This document shows positions 37,578 through 46,280 of a DNA stretch of 53,183 bases, piece by piece. The notes under the pieces were generated by a model, which was not told the DNA's origin, did no database searches, and worked only from the letters and a program-made list of their open reading frames with translations. Both the position numbers and the translations under genes were made by a program. Each line of letters opens with the position of its first letter. Position 1 is the first letter of the stretch. This stretch comes from Streptosporangium minutum (lineage in GTDB: Bacteria > Actinomycetota > Actinomycetes > Streptosporangiales > Streptosporangiaceae): the NCBI RefSeq assembly GCF_002149035.1, contig NZ_NGFP01000025.1, positions 1-53,183 on the forward strand, given 5' to 3'.

Positions 37578-39101
37578 ATGAAGCGACATGTGGTGGCGAT
37601 CGGCCAGGGCCTGGCACTGGGGCTGCTGGCCTTGGCGGACATCGTCCTGATCGCTCTGTCCCTGGTCACCGCCATGCTGACGGGGCTGGGGATGATCTTT
37701 GTCTTCACTCCGACGATTCGCCTGATCAGGCGTCGCACCATGCTCGCCAGGGAGCTCACCGGCCGGTGGCTGGGCACGCCGGTGGCGCCGTCCTACCTGC
37801 CGCCCCCGCCTCCGCCCCGGCCCCAGCCCGACGGCTGGTACCGGCACGAGCGCCAGCTCTACAAGACACCGCGGTGGCCCGAGTGGAACAACCGCTGGAA
37901 GTGGCTGTTCACCGACCCGGCCACCTGGCGGGACGGGCTCTGGCTGTTTCTGAACCCGGTCGCCGGGACGTTCCTGCTGCTGCCCTTCGCCGTGGCCGGC
38001 TGCTTCCTGGCGGCACCGTGGTACCCGAACCCGGTCGCCACGCCCGCGGCGGCGGTGGCGGCCCTCGCCACGGTGATCGCGATGCCCTGGCTGCTGCGCG
38101 GCTACGGGTGGTGGAACCACCTGCTGCTGTCGCCCACGGCGCGGTCCGTCCTGGCCGGCCGGGTCCAGCGGCTCGACCGGGTCCGCCTGGAGGCGGCGGA
38201 CTCCCAGGCGGCCGAGCTGCGGCGGATCGAGCGCGACCTGCACGACGGGGCCCAGGCCAGGCTCGTCGCCATGGGGATGACGCTCGGCGCGGTCGAGGAG
38301 CTGATGGACAGGGATCCGGCGGCGGCCAAGGCCCTGCTGGCCAAGGTGCGCGAGGCCTCGTCCACGGCGCTCACCGAGCTGCGCGGCCTGGTCCGGGGCA
38401 TCCACCCGCCGGTCCTGGCCGAACGCGGCCTCGGCGACGCCGTACGGGCCCTGGCGCTGGACAGCCCGATGAAGGTCACGGTCACCGTCGACCTGAAGAC
38501 GCGTCCGGAATCACCCGTCGAGTCGGCCGCCTACTTCTCGATCAGCGAGCTGCTCACCAACGCGGCCCGGCACGGCGGCGCCGAGCGCGTGTGGATCGAC
38601 ATCAGCAGGCAGGACCGGACCCTGCGCGTCACCGTCACCGACGACGGCTCGGGCGGCGCCGACCCGTCGCGGGGCAGCGGCCTGCGCGGCATCGAGCGGC
38701 GGCTGGCGGCCTTCGACGGGGTGCTCGCGATCAGCAGCCCGCCGGGGGGACCGACCACGGCCATCATCGACCTGCCGGACGCGCTGACCTGGTCCGAGCC
38801 GGAGACCAAGGTCCCGATGCCGCGGTGGAAGCTCGTCGTCGTCGGGCTGGGCTGGGGCCTCGGGTGGCTCCCGCTGTTCCCTCAGGGGCTGGTCACGATG
38901 GTCGCCAAGCTCGCCGGCGCCGACGCGTTCAGCTGGTTCCTCGCGCTCTACCTGCCCGGGCCTTGGCAGTGGCCGATGATCGTCTTCAACATCCTGCTGG
39001 GCCTCGGCATGTACGGCGCGGCCCTGGCCCTCCCCATCGCGCATGCGCGCCGGCACTCGATGACGGAGAACACCATACGCAGTCTAAAGTTGGACCGATG
39101 A
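37578..39101 (+). CDS. Sensor histidine kinase (HisKA_3 type) with C-terminal membrane segments
   Basis: A 507-residue kinase from ATG 37578. Two N-terminal hydrophobic helices, a Pro-rich loop, then two or more further helices make the sensor. The DHp motif RIERDLHDGAQARL has phospho-acceptor His222. The ATPase domain has ELLTNAARHGG (Asn328) and DDGSGG (Asp355-356). Unusually, after the ATPase domain come two hydrophobic segments (about residues 420-440 and 465-485) and a short tail. Overlaps the regulator start by ATGA. Likely controls the divergent ABC-2 exporter. Confidence 0.88.
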   Translation: MKRHVVAIGQGLALGLLALADIVLIALSLVTAMLTGLGMIFVFTPTIRLIRRRTMLARELTGRWLGTPVAPSYLPPPPPPRPQPDGWYRHERQLYKTPRWPEWNNRWKWLFTDPATWRDGLWLFLNPVAGTFLLLPFAVAGCFLAAPWYPNPVATPAAAVAALATVIAMPWLLRGYGWWNHLLLSPTARSVLAGRVQRLDRVRLEAADSQAAELRRIERDLHDGAQARLVAMGMTLGAVEELMDRDPAAAKALLAKVREASSTALTELRGLVRGIHPPVLAERGLGDAVRALALDSPMKVTVTVDLKTRPESPVESAAYFSISELLTNAARHGGAERVWIDISRQDRTLRVTVTDDGSGGADPSRGSGLRGIERRLAAFDGVLAISSPPGGPTTAIIDLPDALTWSEPETKVPMPRWKLVVVGLGWGLGWLPLFPQGLVTMVAKLAGADAFSWFLALYLPGPWQWPMIVFNILLGLGMYGAALALPIAHARRHSMTENTIRSLKLDR

Positions 39102-39763
39102 GTCCGAGAGTCGTCATCGCCGAAGATCTCTACCTGCTCAGGGAAGGCCTGGTCCACCTGCTCCAGGCGCACGGCTTCGAGGTCGTCGCGGCGGTCGAGT
39201 CCGGGCCCGAGCTGCTGACGGCGCTGACCGGCGAGCGGCCCGACGTCGCCGTGGTGGACGTACGGCTCCCGCCCACGTTCACCGACGAGGGTCTCCAGGC
39301 GGCGCTGGCCGCCCGCAGGGCCGTCCCCGGCCTGCCGGTGCTCGTGCTCTCCCAGCACGTCGAGCAGCTCTACGCCCGCGAGCTGCTGGCCGACGGCTCC
39401 GGGGCGATCGGCTACCTCCTCAAGGACCGGGTGTTCAACGCCGAGCAGTTCGTCGACGCGGTCCGCCGCGTCGCCGCCGGAGGCACCGCGATGGACCCCG
39501 AAGTGATCGCCAAGCTCCTGGCCAGCACCGCCCGGCACGAGCCGCTCGGCGCGCTGACCCCGCGGGAGCGCGAGGTGCTGGAGCTGATGGCCGAGGGCCG
39601 TTCCAACGCCGCCATCTCCCAGCGCCTGTTCCTCAGCGAGAGCGCGGTCGGCAAGCACACGGCCAGCATCTTCGGCAAGCTCGGCCTCGCCCCCTCCGAC
39701 GACGACAACCGCCGCGTCCTGGCCGTCCTGACCTACCTCAACGCGGCCCGCTCCCAGCCGTAG
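39098..39763 (+). CDS. LuxR (NarL) family response regulator
   Basis: A 221-residue regulator. Receiver domain with acidic pair E9-D10, phospho-acceptor Asp54 (VAVVDVRLPP) and Lys in LLKDR; C-terminal GerE helix-turn-helix LTPREREVLELMAEGRSNAAIS. The cognate partner of the coupled kinase. Confidence 0.93.
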   Translation: MSPRVVIAEDLYLLREGLVHLLQAHGFEVVAAVESGPELLTALTGERPDVAVVDVRLPPTFTDEGLQAALAARRAVPGLPVLVLSQHVEQLYARELLADGSGAIGYLLKDRVFNAEQFVDAVRRVAAGGTAMDPEVIAKLLASTARHEPLGALTPREREVLELMAEGRSNAAISQRLFLSESAVGKHTASIFGKLGLAPSDDDNRRVLAVLTYLNAARSQP

Positions 39764-39788
39764 CCGCCTCCCGCCCGCGCGGAGGACG

Positions 39789-40442
39789 TCAGGCGGGCTG
39801 GATCAGCCCGGTCTCGTAGGCCGTGATGACCGCCTGGACCCGGTCGCGCAGGCCGAGCTTGGTCAGCACGTTGCTCACGTGGGTCTTGACCGTGTGCTCG
39901 CTGACCACCATCGTGGCCGCGATCTCGGCGTTGGACAGGCCGCGGCCGAGGAGTTCGAGGGTCTCGCGTTCCCGGGCGGTCAGCGTGTCGAGCCCGGCCG
40001 CCGGCGCCGGGGGCCTGGCACGCCTGCGCACCATGTCGTCGATCAGCCGCCGGGTCACCGACGGCGCGAGCAGCGACTCGCCGCCGGCCACCACCCGGAC
40101 CGCCTGCACCAGGTCGTCGCGGCGCACGTCCTTCAGCAGGAACCCGCTGGCCCCGGCGTGCAGCGCGTCGTAGACGTAGTCGTCCTGGTCGAACGTGGTC
40201 AGCATGAGCACCTTGGTGTCCGTCTCCTCGCAGACCACCCGGGCAGCCGCGATGCCGTCCATCCTGGGCATCCTGATGTCCAGGAGCAGCAGGTCGGGCC
40301 GGTGCTCGCGGACCGCGGCGACCGCCTCGGCCCCGTCACCGGCCTCGGCCACGACGGTGATGTCCGGCTGGGCGTCCAGGATCATGGAGAATCCGCCCCT
40401 GACCAGCTCCTGATCGTCGGCCACCACCACACGGACGCCCAT
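39789..40442 (-). CDS. LuxR (NarL) family response regulator, no adjacent kinase
   Basis: A 217-residue regulator from ATG 40442; an in-frame GTG lies just before. Receiver with D9-D10, Asp55 (LLLLDIRMPRMDG) and LLKDV; GerE domain LTARERETLELLGRGLSNAEIA. It is tail to tail with the kinase-regulator pair (25 bases apart) and has no kinase of its own here, so it may share the neighbour kinase or be an orphan. A 22-base direct repeat 70-125 bases upstream may be its binding site. Confidence 0.9.
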   Translation of the reverse strand: MGVRVVVADDQELVRGGFSMILDAQPDITVVAEAGDGAEAVAAVREHRPDLLLLDIRMPRMDGIAAARVVCEETDTKVLMLTTFDQDDYVYDALHAGASGFLLKDVRRDDLVQAVRVVAGGESLLAPSVTRRLIDDMVRRRARPPAPAAGLDTLTARERETLELLGRGLSNAEIAATMVVSEHTVKTHVSNVLTKLGLRDRVQAVITAYETGLIQPA

Positions 40443-40785
40443 CACCCAACCGCCTTTCGGTTTTCCCGGAGCCGGGCCGGTAAACGAGGAACCTCGTATG
40501 TCCGACCATATTGGTCAGCGCCTCCGGAATGTCCCGGCGGGCCATCGGTCAGCGTCTCCGGAATGTCCTGGGCCGCGGTCCCCCGTCCGGCCGGGACGCG
40601 GCCGGAGACGGCCCCCGATAGCCGTACGGCCTGCCCCGCCCCTCCGGTCACACCGGCTCCCGTGGCCTCGCCCGCACGAGGCATATGGGGTGGCTCGGAG
40701 GTTCTTGTCGGTCCCACCGGCTACCGTTCTGTTGACGTACGGCTCCCGCGCGTGGTGGTGCCGTTCAGGACGAAGGGATGATCAG
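40443..40785. other. Intergenic region between response regulator and dnaN paralogue
   Basis: 343 bases. It holds the palindrome GACCA-TAT-TGGTC (40504-40516) and a 22-base direct repeat (40513-40534 and 40547-40568). A TTGACG -35-like element lies near 40731. No gene seen. Confidence 0.55.
40513..40568. repeat. 22-base direct repeat, 34-base period
   Basis: GGTCAGCGCCTCCGGAATGTCC at 40513-40534 recurs at 40547-40568 with one change (21 of 22). It lies 70 bases upstream of the response-regulator start and over 200 upstream of the clamp gene. Confidence 0.75.
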
Positions 40786-41883
40786 GTGAAGTTCCAGGTT
40801 AACCGTGATGTCCTGGCCGACGCGGTGGCCTGGGTCGCCCGGGCGCTGCCGAACCGTCCGGCCCTCCCCGTGCTCTCCGGTCTGCTGCTGGAGGCCGACG
40901 ACGACCTCGTGCTGTCTGCCTTCGACTACGACGTCTCCGCCCGGGCCTCGATCGAGGCCGACGTGGCGGAGCCGGGCCGGGTGCTGATCCCCGGCCGGAT
41001 CCTCGCCGAGATCACCCGGAGCCTGCCCGCCGAGCCGGTGGAGATCGTCACCAGCGGCTCCGAGGCGGTGCTGACCTGTGGCAGCGCCGAATTCGGCCTG
41101 CTCACCATGCCGGTGGAAGACTTCCCGACCCTGCCGTCCATGCCGCCGAAGATCGGCGCGGTCGGCGGTGGCGTCTTTGCGAGCGCGGTCGGCCAGGTGG
41201 CGCCCGCGGCCAGCCGTGACGAGACCCTCCCCATGCTGACCGGCGTCCGGATCGACATCTCCGGCGAGACCGTGGCCATGGCCGCCACCGACCGCTATCG
41301 CATCGCGGCGAGGGAGTTCGGCTGGCGCCCCGAGGAGCCCGGCGCCGCGGCCGCGGCCATGGTGCCCGCCCGGGTGCTCGTCGAGGTGGCCAGGTCGTTG
41401 CGCGGCGGCGAGGTGTCGATGGCGCTGGGCGACGGTGTCGCGGGCTTCGAGAGCGTCGGCCGGAGCACCACGGTCCGCCTGCTCGACGAGCAGTTCATCG
41501 ACTACCGCGCGCGGCTGACCGACGACTGGTCGATCCGGGCCGACCTCCGGGTGGCCCCGTTCATCAGCGCGATCAAGCGCGTCGCGCTGGTCGCCGAGCG
41601 CAACACCGCGGTCCGGCTGTCGTTCAGCCAGGGGCAGGTGCTCATCCAGGCGGGCGGCGGTGACATCGGCCGCGGCACCGAGGCCATGGAGGCGGAGCTG
41701 TCCGGCGACGGCATTCAGATCGCCTTCCAGTCCCAGTTCCTGCTGGACGGCCTGGCCGGGGTCGAGACCGAGTTCGTCCGGCTCAACATGGAGTCCCCGA
41801 GCCGGCCGGCCCTCATCACCGAGGTTCCCGGCGACGCCGACCCCGCCTTCCGCTACCTGGTGATGTCCCTGCGCCTCACCTGA
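40786..41883 (+). CDS. dnaN: DNA polymerase III beta sliding-clamp paralogue
   Basis: A 365-residue protein from GTG 40786, with AAGG nine bases upstream. All three clamp domains are present: domain 1 FQVNRDVLADAVAWVARALP, domain 2 DETLPMLTGVRI and AATDRYRIAAREF, domain 3 VALVAERNTAVRLSFSQGQV. The C-terminus ends YLVMSLRLT; the usual form is YLLMPVRL, so the partner-binding groove is altered. There is no dnaA or recF here, so this is probably a second clamp and not the oriC copy. It is followed by a very strong terminator, so it is a single-gene unit. Confidence 0.9.
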   Translation: MKFQVNRDVLADAVAWVARALPNRPALPVLSGLLLEADDDLVLSAFDYDVSARASIEADVAEPGRVLIPGRILAEITRSLPAEPVEIVTSGSEAVLTCGSAEFGLLTMPVEDFPTLPSMPPKIGAVGGGVFASAVGQVAPAASRDETLPMLTGVRIDISGETVAMAATDRYRIAAREFGWRPEEPGAAAAAMVPARVLVEVARSLRGGEVSMALGDGVAGFESVGRSTTVRLLDEQFIDYRARLTDDWSIRADLRVAPFISAIKRVALVAERNTAVRLSFSQGQVLIQAGGGDIGRGTEAMEAELSGDGIQIAFQSQFLLDGLAGVETEFVRLNMESPSRPALITEVPGDADPAFRYLVMSLRLT

Positions 41884-41893
41884 CCGAGTCCCG

Positions 41894-41947
41894 CCCGACG
41901 TGCGAAAGGGCCCGCTCCCTGAGGAGCGGGCCCTTTCGCACGTCGGG
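41894..41947 (+). terminator. Perfect 25-base hairpin after the clamp gene
   Basis: Two 25-base arms pair without mismatch around a CTGA loop, starting ten bases after the stop. The CTTTC run within the arm substitutes for a U-tract. Confidence 0.8.
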
Positions 41948-42000
41948 GGTCTTCGCTGTTGATCAAGTCAGGCTGTCGGCGGCGCTCGTGGCCGATACGG

Positions 42001-42690
42001 CTAGGGAGAGAGCTCCTGAGCCTCGGTCAGGGCGATCAGGATGTGCTCCATGCACGCGTGGCCGGCGCGTTCGGCGGCGGCCACGTCGCCGGCCGCGATG
42101 GCGCGGGCGATGGCTTCGTGCGGGATGTAGGTGCTGTTGAGCGAGGTGCCCGCAGCGGTGATGCTCGCCCGCAGGGCGGCCGAGAAGTCCTCGTAGAGGT
42201 CGATCAGGACCAGGTTGTGGGTGGCCTGGACGACCGCGATGTGGAAGGCCAGGTCGGCCTCGACGAACGCGTTGGGCTCGCCGATCTCCCAGGCCCGCTC
42301 CCGTTCGGCCAGGGCGGCTTCGATGCGGACGATGTCGGCGTCGCTGCGCCTCGTCGCGGCCAGTCTGGCGGCCTCCACCTCCAGCGCACGCCGTACTTCC
42401 AGGATCTCCAGTTGCTCGGCGGTGCGCAGCCGCCGCAACATGGCACCCGACAGTTCGCTGGTGGCGCGGACGTACGTGCCGTCGCCCTGACGGCACTCCA
42501 GCAGGCCCGCGTGAGTGAGCGCCCTCACCGCCTCGCGCACGGTGTTACGGCCGACCCCGAGCTGTTCGGCGAGCACGGTCTCGGTGGGAATCTTCGCGTG
42601 CATCTGCCAGGAGTTCGAAGTGATCTGCTCTTTGAGCTGATCGATCACCTGGTCGACGAGGGACGCTCGCTGCGCCGTACGCAGACTCAC
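42001..42690 (-). CDS. GntR family regulator, FadR/FCD type
   Basis: A 229-residue protein. N-terminal winged helix (residues about 8-75; IPTETVLAEQLGVGRNTVREAVRAL) and all-helical FCD ligand-binding domain with the metal-binding Asp/His pattern (EADLAFHIAVVQATHN, then a late His in ERAGHACMEHI). The ligand is probably an organic acid or amino-acid catabolite. No obvious target operon is adjacent. A palindromic stretch upstream may be its own operator. Confidence 0.9.
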   Translation of the reverse strand: MSLRTAQRASLVDQVIDQLKEQITSNSWQMHAKIPTETVLAEQLGVGRNTVREAVRALTHAGLLECRQGDGTYVRATSELSGAMLRRLRTAEQLEILEVRRALEVEAARLAATRRSDADIVRIEAALAERERAWEIGEPNAFVEADLAFHIAVVQATHNLVLIDLYEDFSAALRASITAAGTSLNSTYIPHEAIARAIAAGDVAAAERAGHACMEHILIALTEAQELSP

Positions 42691-42725
42691 AGTCCGCCTC
42701 CTCCGGGGAAACCAATCATCCTATG

Positions 42726-42744
42726 AGTCAATGACTGGTCGACC
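42726..42744. promoter_or_regulatory. Possible GntR operator
   Basis: AGTCA-A-TGACT (42726-42736) is directly followed by GGTCGACC (42737-42744), 36-54 bases upstream of the GntR start. Autoregulation is inferred from position only. Confidence 0.35.
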
Positions 42745-42798
42745 CTAATTATTCCGGAGGCAGAAAAACAAATCCAGAGGCCTGCTGAGTGAGTTGTT

Positions 42799-44157
42799 TT
42801 ACCGAACCAGCGCCGAATCGACCGTCACACCAACCATCGCACTACGCACTCCGGCGGCTTCGAGCGCCTTACGATATGCGCTCGCCTGCTCCTCGCCGGC
42901 ACCGACCCGGCTGTAGAGGTCGCCGAGCTCGCGCCAGACCCGTGCGATCTCCCGGTCAGGGCTGGAGGCCCCGGACCGAAGGTCGTCGAGCAGCCCGCGG
43001 GCGCTGTGCAGGATGGTCGTGACGTCGCCTTCGCCGCGGGTGAGCGCGACCTGGGCGAGGACGAGGTGTGCGGTGGCCGCCGTGGCGCTGATCTGGCCGC
43101 TCAGCGTGTCGAGGGCGGACCCGGCCAGGTCGGCCGCGCGGTCCGGATCGCCGCTTCTGAGCTGGACGTAGGCGAGCACCACCAGGCTCTTGGCGTGGTC
43201 GTCCACCCTGTCGGGGAACGCGCCGAAGACCTCGCTCGCGGCGGTCGCGAACCGGTGGGCCTCCTCAAGCGGTTCCTCGCCGTGGGAGGCGGTGAAGCGC
43301 GACCAGTCCATCGCGATACGGGCCAGCCGGAAGGCCATCCGGGTCGGACGTCCGGTCGCGATCGCGTCGTCGGCCAGGCGGACGGCCAGCGCCGAGTCCT
43401 CGCCCTCGGCGGCGGTGATGCTGGCCTGCCAGAGGGCGTGGATCTCGGCGGTGCGGTTGACCGCGGCCGGAACGCCGTTGACCGACAGGATGTGCCGGAC
43501 GTAGGACAGGCCCGGTGAGCGCGGTCCGCGGGAGATCTCGGTCTCCATCAGCGAGGCGGCCAGGTCCACGGCGATCTCACCCTGGGCCAGGGCCAGCCGG
43601 TTCACCTGGGTGAGGGCATGCGTGGCCAGGTCATGGGCGCGCAGGGCGTCGCCGGCGTGCTGGTAGCAGCGGCTCAGCGCCACCGTCAGGGGCAGGTCGG
43701 CCAGCCGTTCGGGATGGGCGGCCGCCTCGCGCCGGAGCCGTTCGAACGCCTCCACCGCCGGGCCGATCCTGCCCTGGGACTCCAGGGCGCGGGCCCGGCC
43801 GAACCGCGCGTGCGCGGCCAGCATGGCGTTCTCCTCGCCGGCGACCTTGACGATCTCGCCGAACCGCTCGGCGGCGGCGGACGGATCGCCGTGCTGCAGC
43901 TCCAGCTCCGCGTGGCGCAGGCCCAGCTCGGTGTCGATGCGCTGGCGCGGCTCGATCCCGTGCAGCAGGAACTCGGTGGTGCACCCCAGCCGTTCGGCGA
44001 GAAGGCGCGCCACCACCGGAGTCGGCGTGCGCTTGCCGGACTCGATGAGGGAGACATAACTGTCGGAGAGGTCAGGCCCTGCTAGCTGGGCCTGAGACAT
44101 GCGCCTACTCAGCCGCAGTCCGCGGACGCGGTCACCGATGGTTCCCTGACTCGGCAT
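42799..44157 (-). CDS. XRE-family regulator with TPR-like domain
   Basis: A 452-residue protein. N-terminal XRE helix-turn-helix (residues about 8-65; SRRMSQAQLAGPDLSDSYVSLIESGKRTP), then about 380 residues of Ala/Leu-rich helical repeats of the tetratricopeptide kind. This architecture is common in actinomycetes, often peptide-responsive or developmental. It is followed downstream by the GntR gene (108 bases). The effector is unknown. Confidence 0.88.
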   Translation of the reverse strand: MPSQGTIGDRVRGLRLSRRMSQAQLAGPDLSDSYVSLIESGKRTPTPVVARLLAERLGCTTEFLLHGIEPRQRIDTELGLRHAELELQHGDPSAAAERFGEIVKVAGEENAMLAAHARFGRARALESQGRIGPAVEAFERLRREAAAHPERLADLPLTVALSRCYQHAGDALRAHDLATHALTQVNRLALAQGEIAVDLAASLMETEISRGPRSPGLSYVRHILSVNGVPAAVNRTAEIHALWQASITAAEGEDSALAVRLADDAIATGRPTRMAFRLARIAMDWSRFTASHGEEPLEEAHRFATAASEVFGAFPDRVDDHAKSLVVLAYVQLRSGDPDRAADLAGSALDTLSGQISATAATAHLVLAQVALTRGEGDVTTILHSARGLLDDLRSGASSPDREIARVWRELGDLYSRVGAGEEQASAYRKALEAAGVRSAMVGVTVDSALVR

Positions 44158-44288
44158 CTGATCTCTCAGGGCGGGGGATGGTCAATGTTCCCGCCATGAT
44201 TGCATGAAGCAGTCGAATCGGGTAACCCCACGTGAAAAATCCTCAGACGGACTCTTCTCTAGCCTCATGCCATAAAGGACATGAGGGA

Positions 44289-44819
44289 CTAATCATCCGA
44301 GTCGTTGCCTCCGGGGAACAGCATCTGGCAGACCTCAAGGTAGAGGGTCTCCGGATAGGGGATATAGGTCACCGTCGACAATGCCTGATCTTGACCGGCC
44401 GATTCCAGGACGAACTCGCCGTATCCCAGCATCCGGCCGAGCAGTGAGCGCTGGAAGCTCATGTCCGTCACCTTGCCGAGCGGCATCATCGCGACCTTGC
44501 GCGTGATGAGCCCCGTGGTGAGCAGCATGCGCTTGGACGTGACCACGAAGTAGTCGACCGACCACTCCGCCACCTTCCACACGAAGCGGATCAGCAGCAG
44601 GAGCCATGCCCACCAGACGATGACGAGCGCGCCGCCACCGCCCTGGTCGCCGAACCACTTGCTGAGCAGCCCGGCGAGAATCAGGCCGCCGAAGACCTCG
44701 GCGACAGGACGGAGCAGTACGGCTGGGTGGCGCCGCACCATGATGACCTGGTGTTCGTGGGGGAGTAGGTAGCGGTTGACCGACGAGGGAGCTGAGTCCC
44801 CGTGGGTCACAAGTCTCAT
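44289..44819 (-). CDS. PH-domain (bPH2/YdbS-like) membrane protein
   Basis: A 176-residue protein. A cytoplasmic N-terminus (LLPHEHQVIMVRRHPAVL) leads to two membrane helices (about 35-75). A bacterial PH domain follows (DYFVVTSKRMLLTTGLI, MMPLGKVTDMSFQRSLLGRMLGYGEFVLESAG). An acidic tail ends the protein. Its ATG overlaps the stop of an upstream 52-residue gene (ATGA). Function unknown; probably an envelope or lipid-associated factor. Confidence 0.88.
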   Translation of the reverse strand: MRLVTHGDSAPSSVNRYLLPHEHQVIMVRRHPAVLLRPVAEVFGGLILAGLLSKWFGDQGGGGALVIVWWAWLLLLIRFVWKVAEWSVDYFVVTSKRMLLTTGLITRKVAMMPLGKVTDMSFQRSLLGRMLGYGEFVLESAGQDQALSTVTYIPYPETLYLEVCQMLFPGGNDSDD

Positions 44820-44974
44820 GACAGATGGGAAACGAACTGGGCCAGGGAATTGGCCGCGGTGTATACCGTGTCCATGGCACCCCTCACTGCGTTCGCGGCG
44901 TCACCTGGTCGTGTGAACAGGAAAAACGCTACGAAGGCTGCCCCGCCATACGTTAGAACTTTCTTGACCTGCAC
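44816..44974 (-). CDS. 52-residue small protein coupled to the PH-domain gene
   Basis: From GTG 44974 (VQVKKVLTYGGAAFVAFFLF) with GGAGG five bases upstream, ending in an ATGA overlap with the PH-domain gene. The N-terminal half is one membrane helix preceded by Lys-Lys. The C-terminal half (MDTVYTAANSLAQFVSHLS) is an amphipathic helix. Good ribosome site and coupling make it real. I recall similar small proteins in Streptomyces; no function known. Confidence 0.8.
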   Translation of the reverse strand: MQVKKVLTYGGAAFVAFFLFTRPGDAANAVRGAMDTVYTAANSLAQFVSHLS

Positions 44975-45106
44975 TGCGGCCTCCTACTACCACTGACCCA
45001 CTGCACCCGCCGTATACATTACCCACGCCATAGGCGAGGTAAAGCGCATCGGCCCATTACGGTCTCGGCCCGTCCCGAAGACCTGGTGGGACCGATGTGA
45101 TGTCCG

Positions 45107-45337
45107 TCACCCGCGTTCGCTCGCGACCAGCGCGAGGACTTCGAGGTGTTTGCGGGCGATCCGCTCGACCAGCCCGGGATGGGCGTGGCCGGTGACCTCC
45201 AGCGCGCCGTAGTGCGCCGCCTCTATGCAGCGGGTCACGGTGGTCGCCGGGTGTACTTCGGAAAACTCATCCCGCAACGCGGCGCTGACGTCCTCGTAGG
45301 GATCCGGTTCCGGGTCCGGGATGATTCGCTCGCTCAT
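45107..45337 (-). CDS. 76-residue protein, possible three-helix bundle
   Basis: From ATG 45337 (MSERIIPDPEPDPYEDVSAA), with GGGAGA upstream; the longer frame is not supported. A Pro-rich acidic N-terminus is followed by three predicted helices (VSAALRDEFSEV, ATTVTRCIEAAHYGALEV, PGLVERIARKHLEVLALVA). The layout recalls actinobacterial three-helix-bundle dimerisation proteins, with low certainty. Confidence 0.65.
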   Translation of the reverse strand: MSERIIPDPEPDPYEDVSAALRDEFSEVHPATTVTRCIEAAHYGALEVTGHAHPGLVERIARKHLEVLALVASERG

Positions 45338-45452
45338 GGTTCTCCCTGGTGTGCGCCCACCGCCGCCGTGGGCCGGGGACACAGAAGAGATGTCTTCGTC
45401 ACTATCGGTACCCACATAAGCACACCGTGTAACGGAGAAACGGCGAAACGAC

Positions 45453-45467
45453 CCTCCCTTGGGGAGG
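45453..45467 (-). terminator. Weak hairpin after upp
   Basis: CCTCCC-loop-GGGAGG, nine bases downstream of the upp stop, with scattered T residues after it on the minus strand. Confidence 0.35.
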
Positions 45468-45475
45468 AAGATTAC

Positions 45476-46114
45476 TTAGACGACACCGTAAAGCCGGTCG
45501 CCGGCGTCGCCGAGACCCGGAACGATGTAGCCGTGCTCGTTCAGCCGCTCGTCCAGAGCCGCGGTCACCAGGCGGATCGGCCTGTCGGTGCCGGCGAAGA
45601 CCTCGTCCATGTGGGCGATGCCCTCGGGGGCGGCCAGCAGGCACAGCGCGGTCACGTCGTCGGCGCCGCGCTCGAAGAGGAACTCGATCGCCGCGGCCAG
45701 GGTGCCGCCGGTGGCCAGCATCGGGTCGACCACGTAGACCTGCCGGCCCGACAGGTCGTCGGGAAGCCGGGTGGCGTAGGTCTCCGCCTTCAGGGTCGAC
45801 TCGTTACGGATCATCCCCAGGAAACCGACCTCGGCCGTCGGCAGCAGCCGGGTCATGCCGTCCAGCATGCCCAGGCCGGCGCGGAGAATGGGGACCACCA
45901 GCGGGTACGGCTGGGCCAGCCGCACGCCCCGGGCGGCGGCGACGGGGGTGTTCACCGTCACATCGGTGGTGCGGACCTGACGGGTCGCCTCGTAGGCGAG
46001 CAGCGTCACCAACTCGTCGGCGAGGCGCCGGAAAGTGGGCGAATCCGTGTTCACATCCCGCAGCACGGTCAGCTTGTGGGCCACCAGCGGGTGGTCAACG
46101 ACCAGGGTCTCCAT
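45476..46114 (-). CDS. upp: Uracil phosphoribosyltransferase
   Basis: A 212-residue enzyme making UMP from uracil and PRPP in pyrimidine salvage. It starts at ATG 46114 ([15 protein letters not shown]); the upstream extension is not conserved. PRPP loop [14 protein letters not shown] (about 122-135) and uracil-site tail [16 protein letters not shown] are intact. Divergent from the TadA-associated genes, as in other actinobacteria. Confidence 0.95.
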   Translation of the reverse strand: METLVVDHPLVAHKLTVLRDVNTDSPTFRRLADELVTLLAYEATRQVRTTDVTVNTPVAAARGVRLAQPYPLVVPILRAGLGMLDGMTRLLPTAEVGFLGMIRNESTLKAETYATRLPDDLSGRQVYVVDPMLATGGTLAAAIEFLFERGADDVTALCLLAAPEGIAHMDEVFAGTDRPIRLVTAALDERLNEHGYIVPGLGDAGDRLYGVV

Positions 46115-46280
46115 GGGCGCCAACGGTATCTCGGATGGCAGCTCAGGAGATAACGGACCACAGGCGCATGACATCGCCCGCTCACGTGGATTTGATCACA
46201 ATTTGATCGGAGAGGCGTACGGTGATGGGCTGGTTCTGAAAGCATTGACATCCGTAGAGAACGCATCGGTGGGGATGGCC

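Noticed and set aside
40786-41883. Canonical dnaN marking oriC
   Set aside because: No dnaA upstream or recF downstream, and a shortened, divergent C-terminus; treated as a paralogue.
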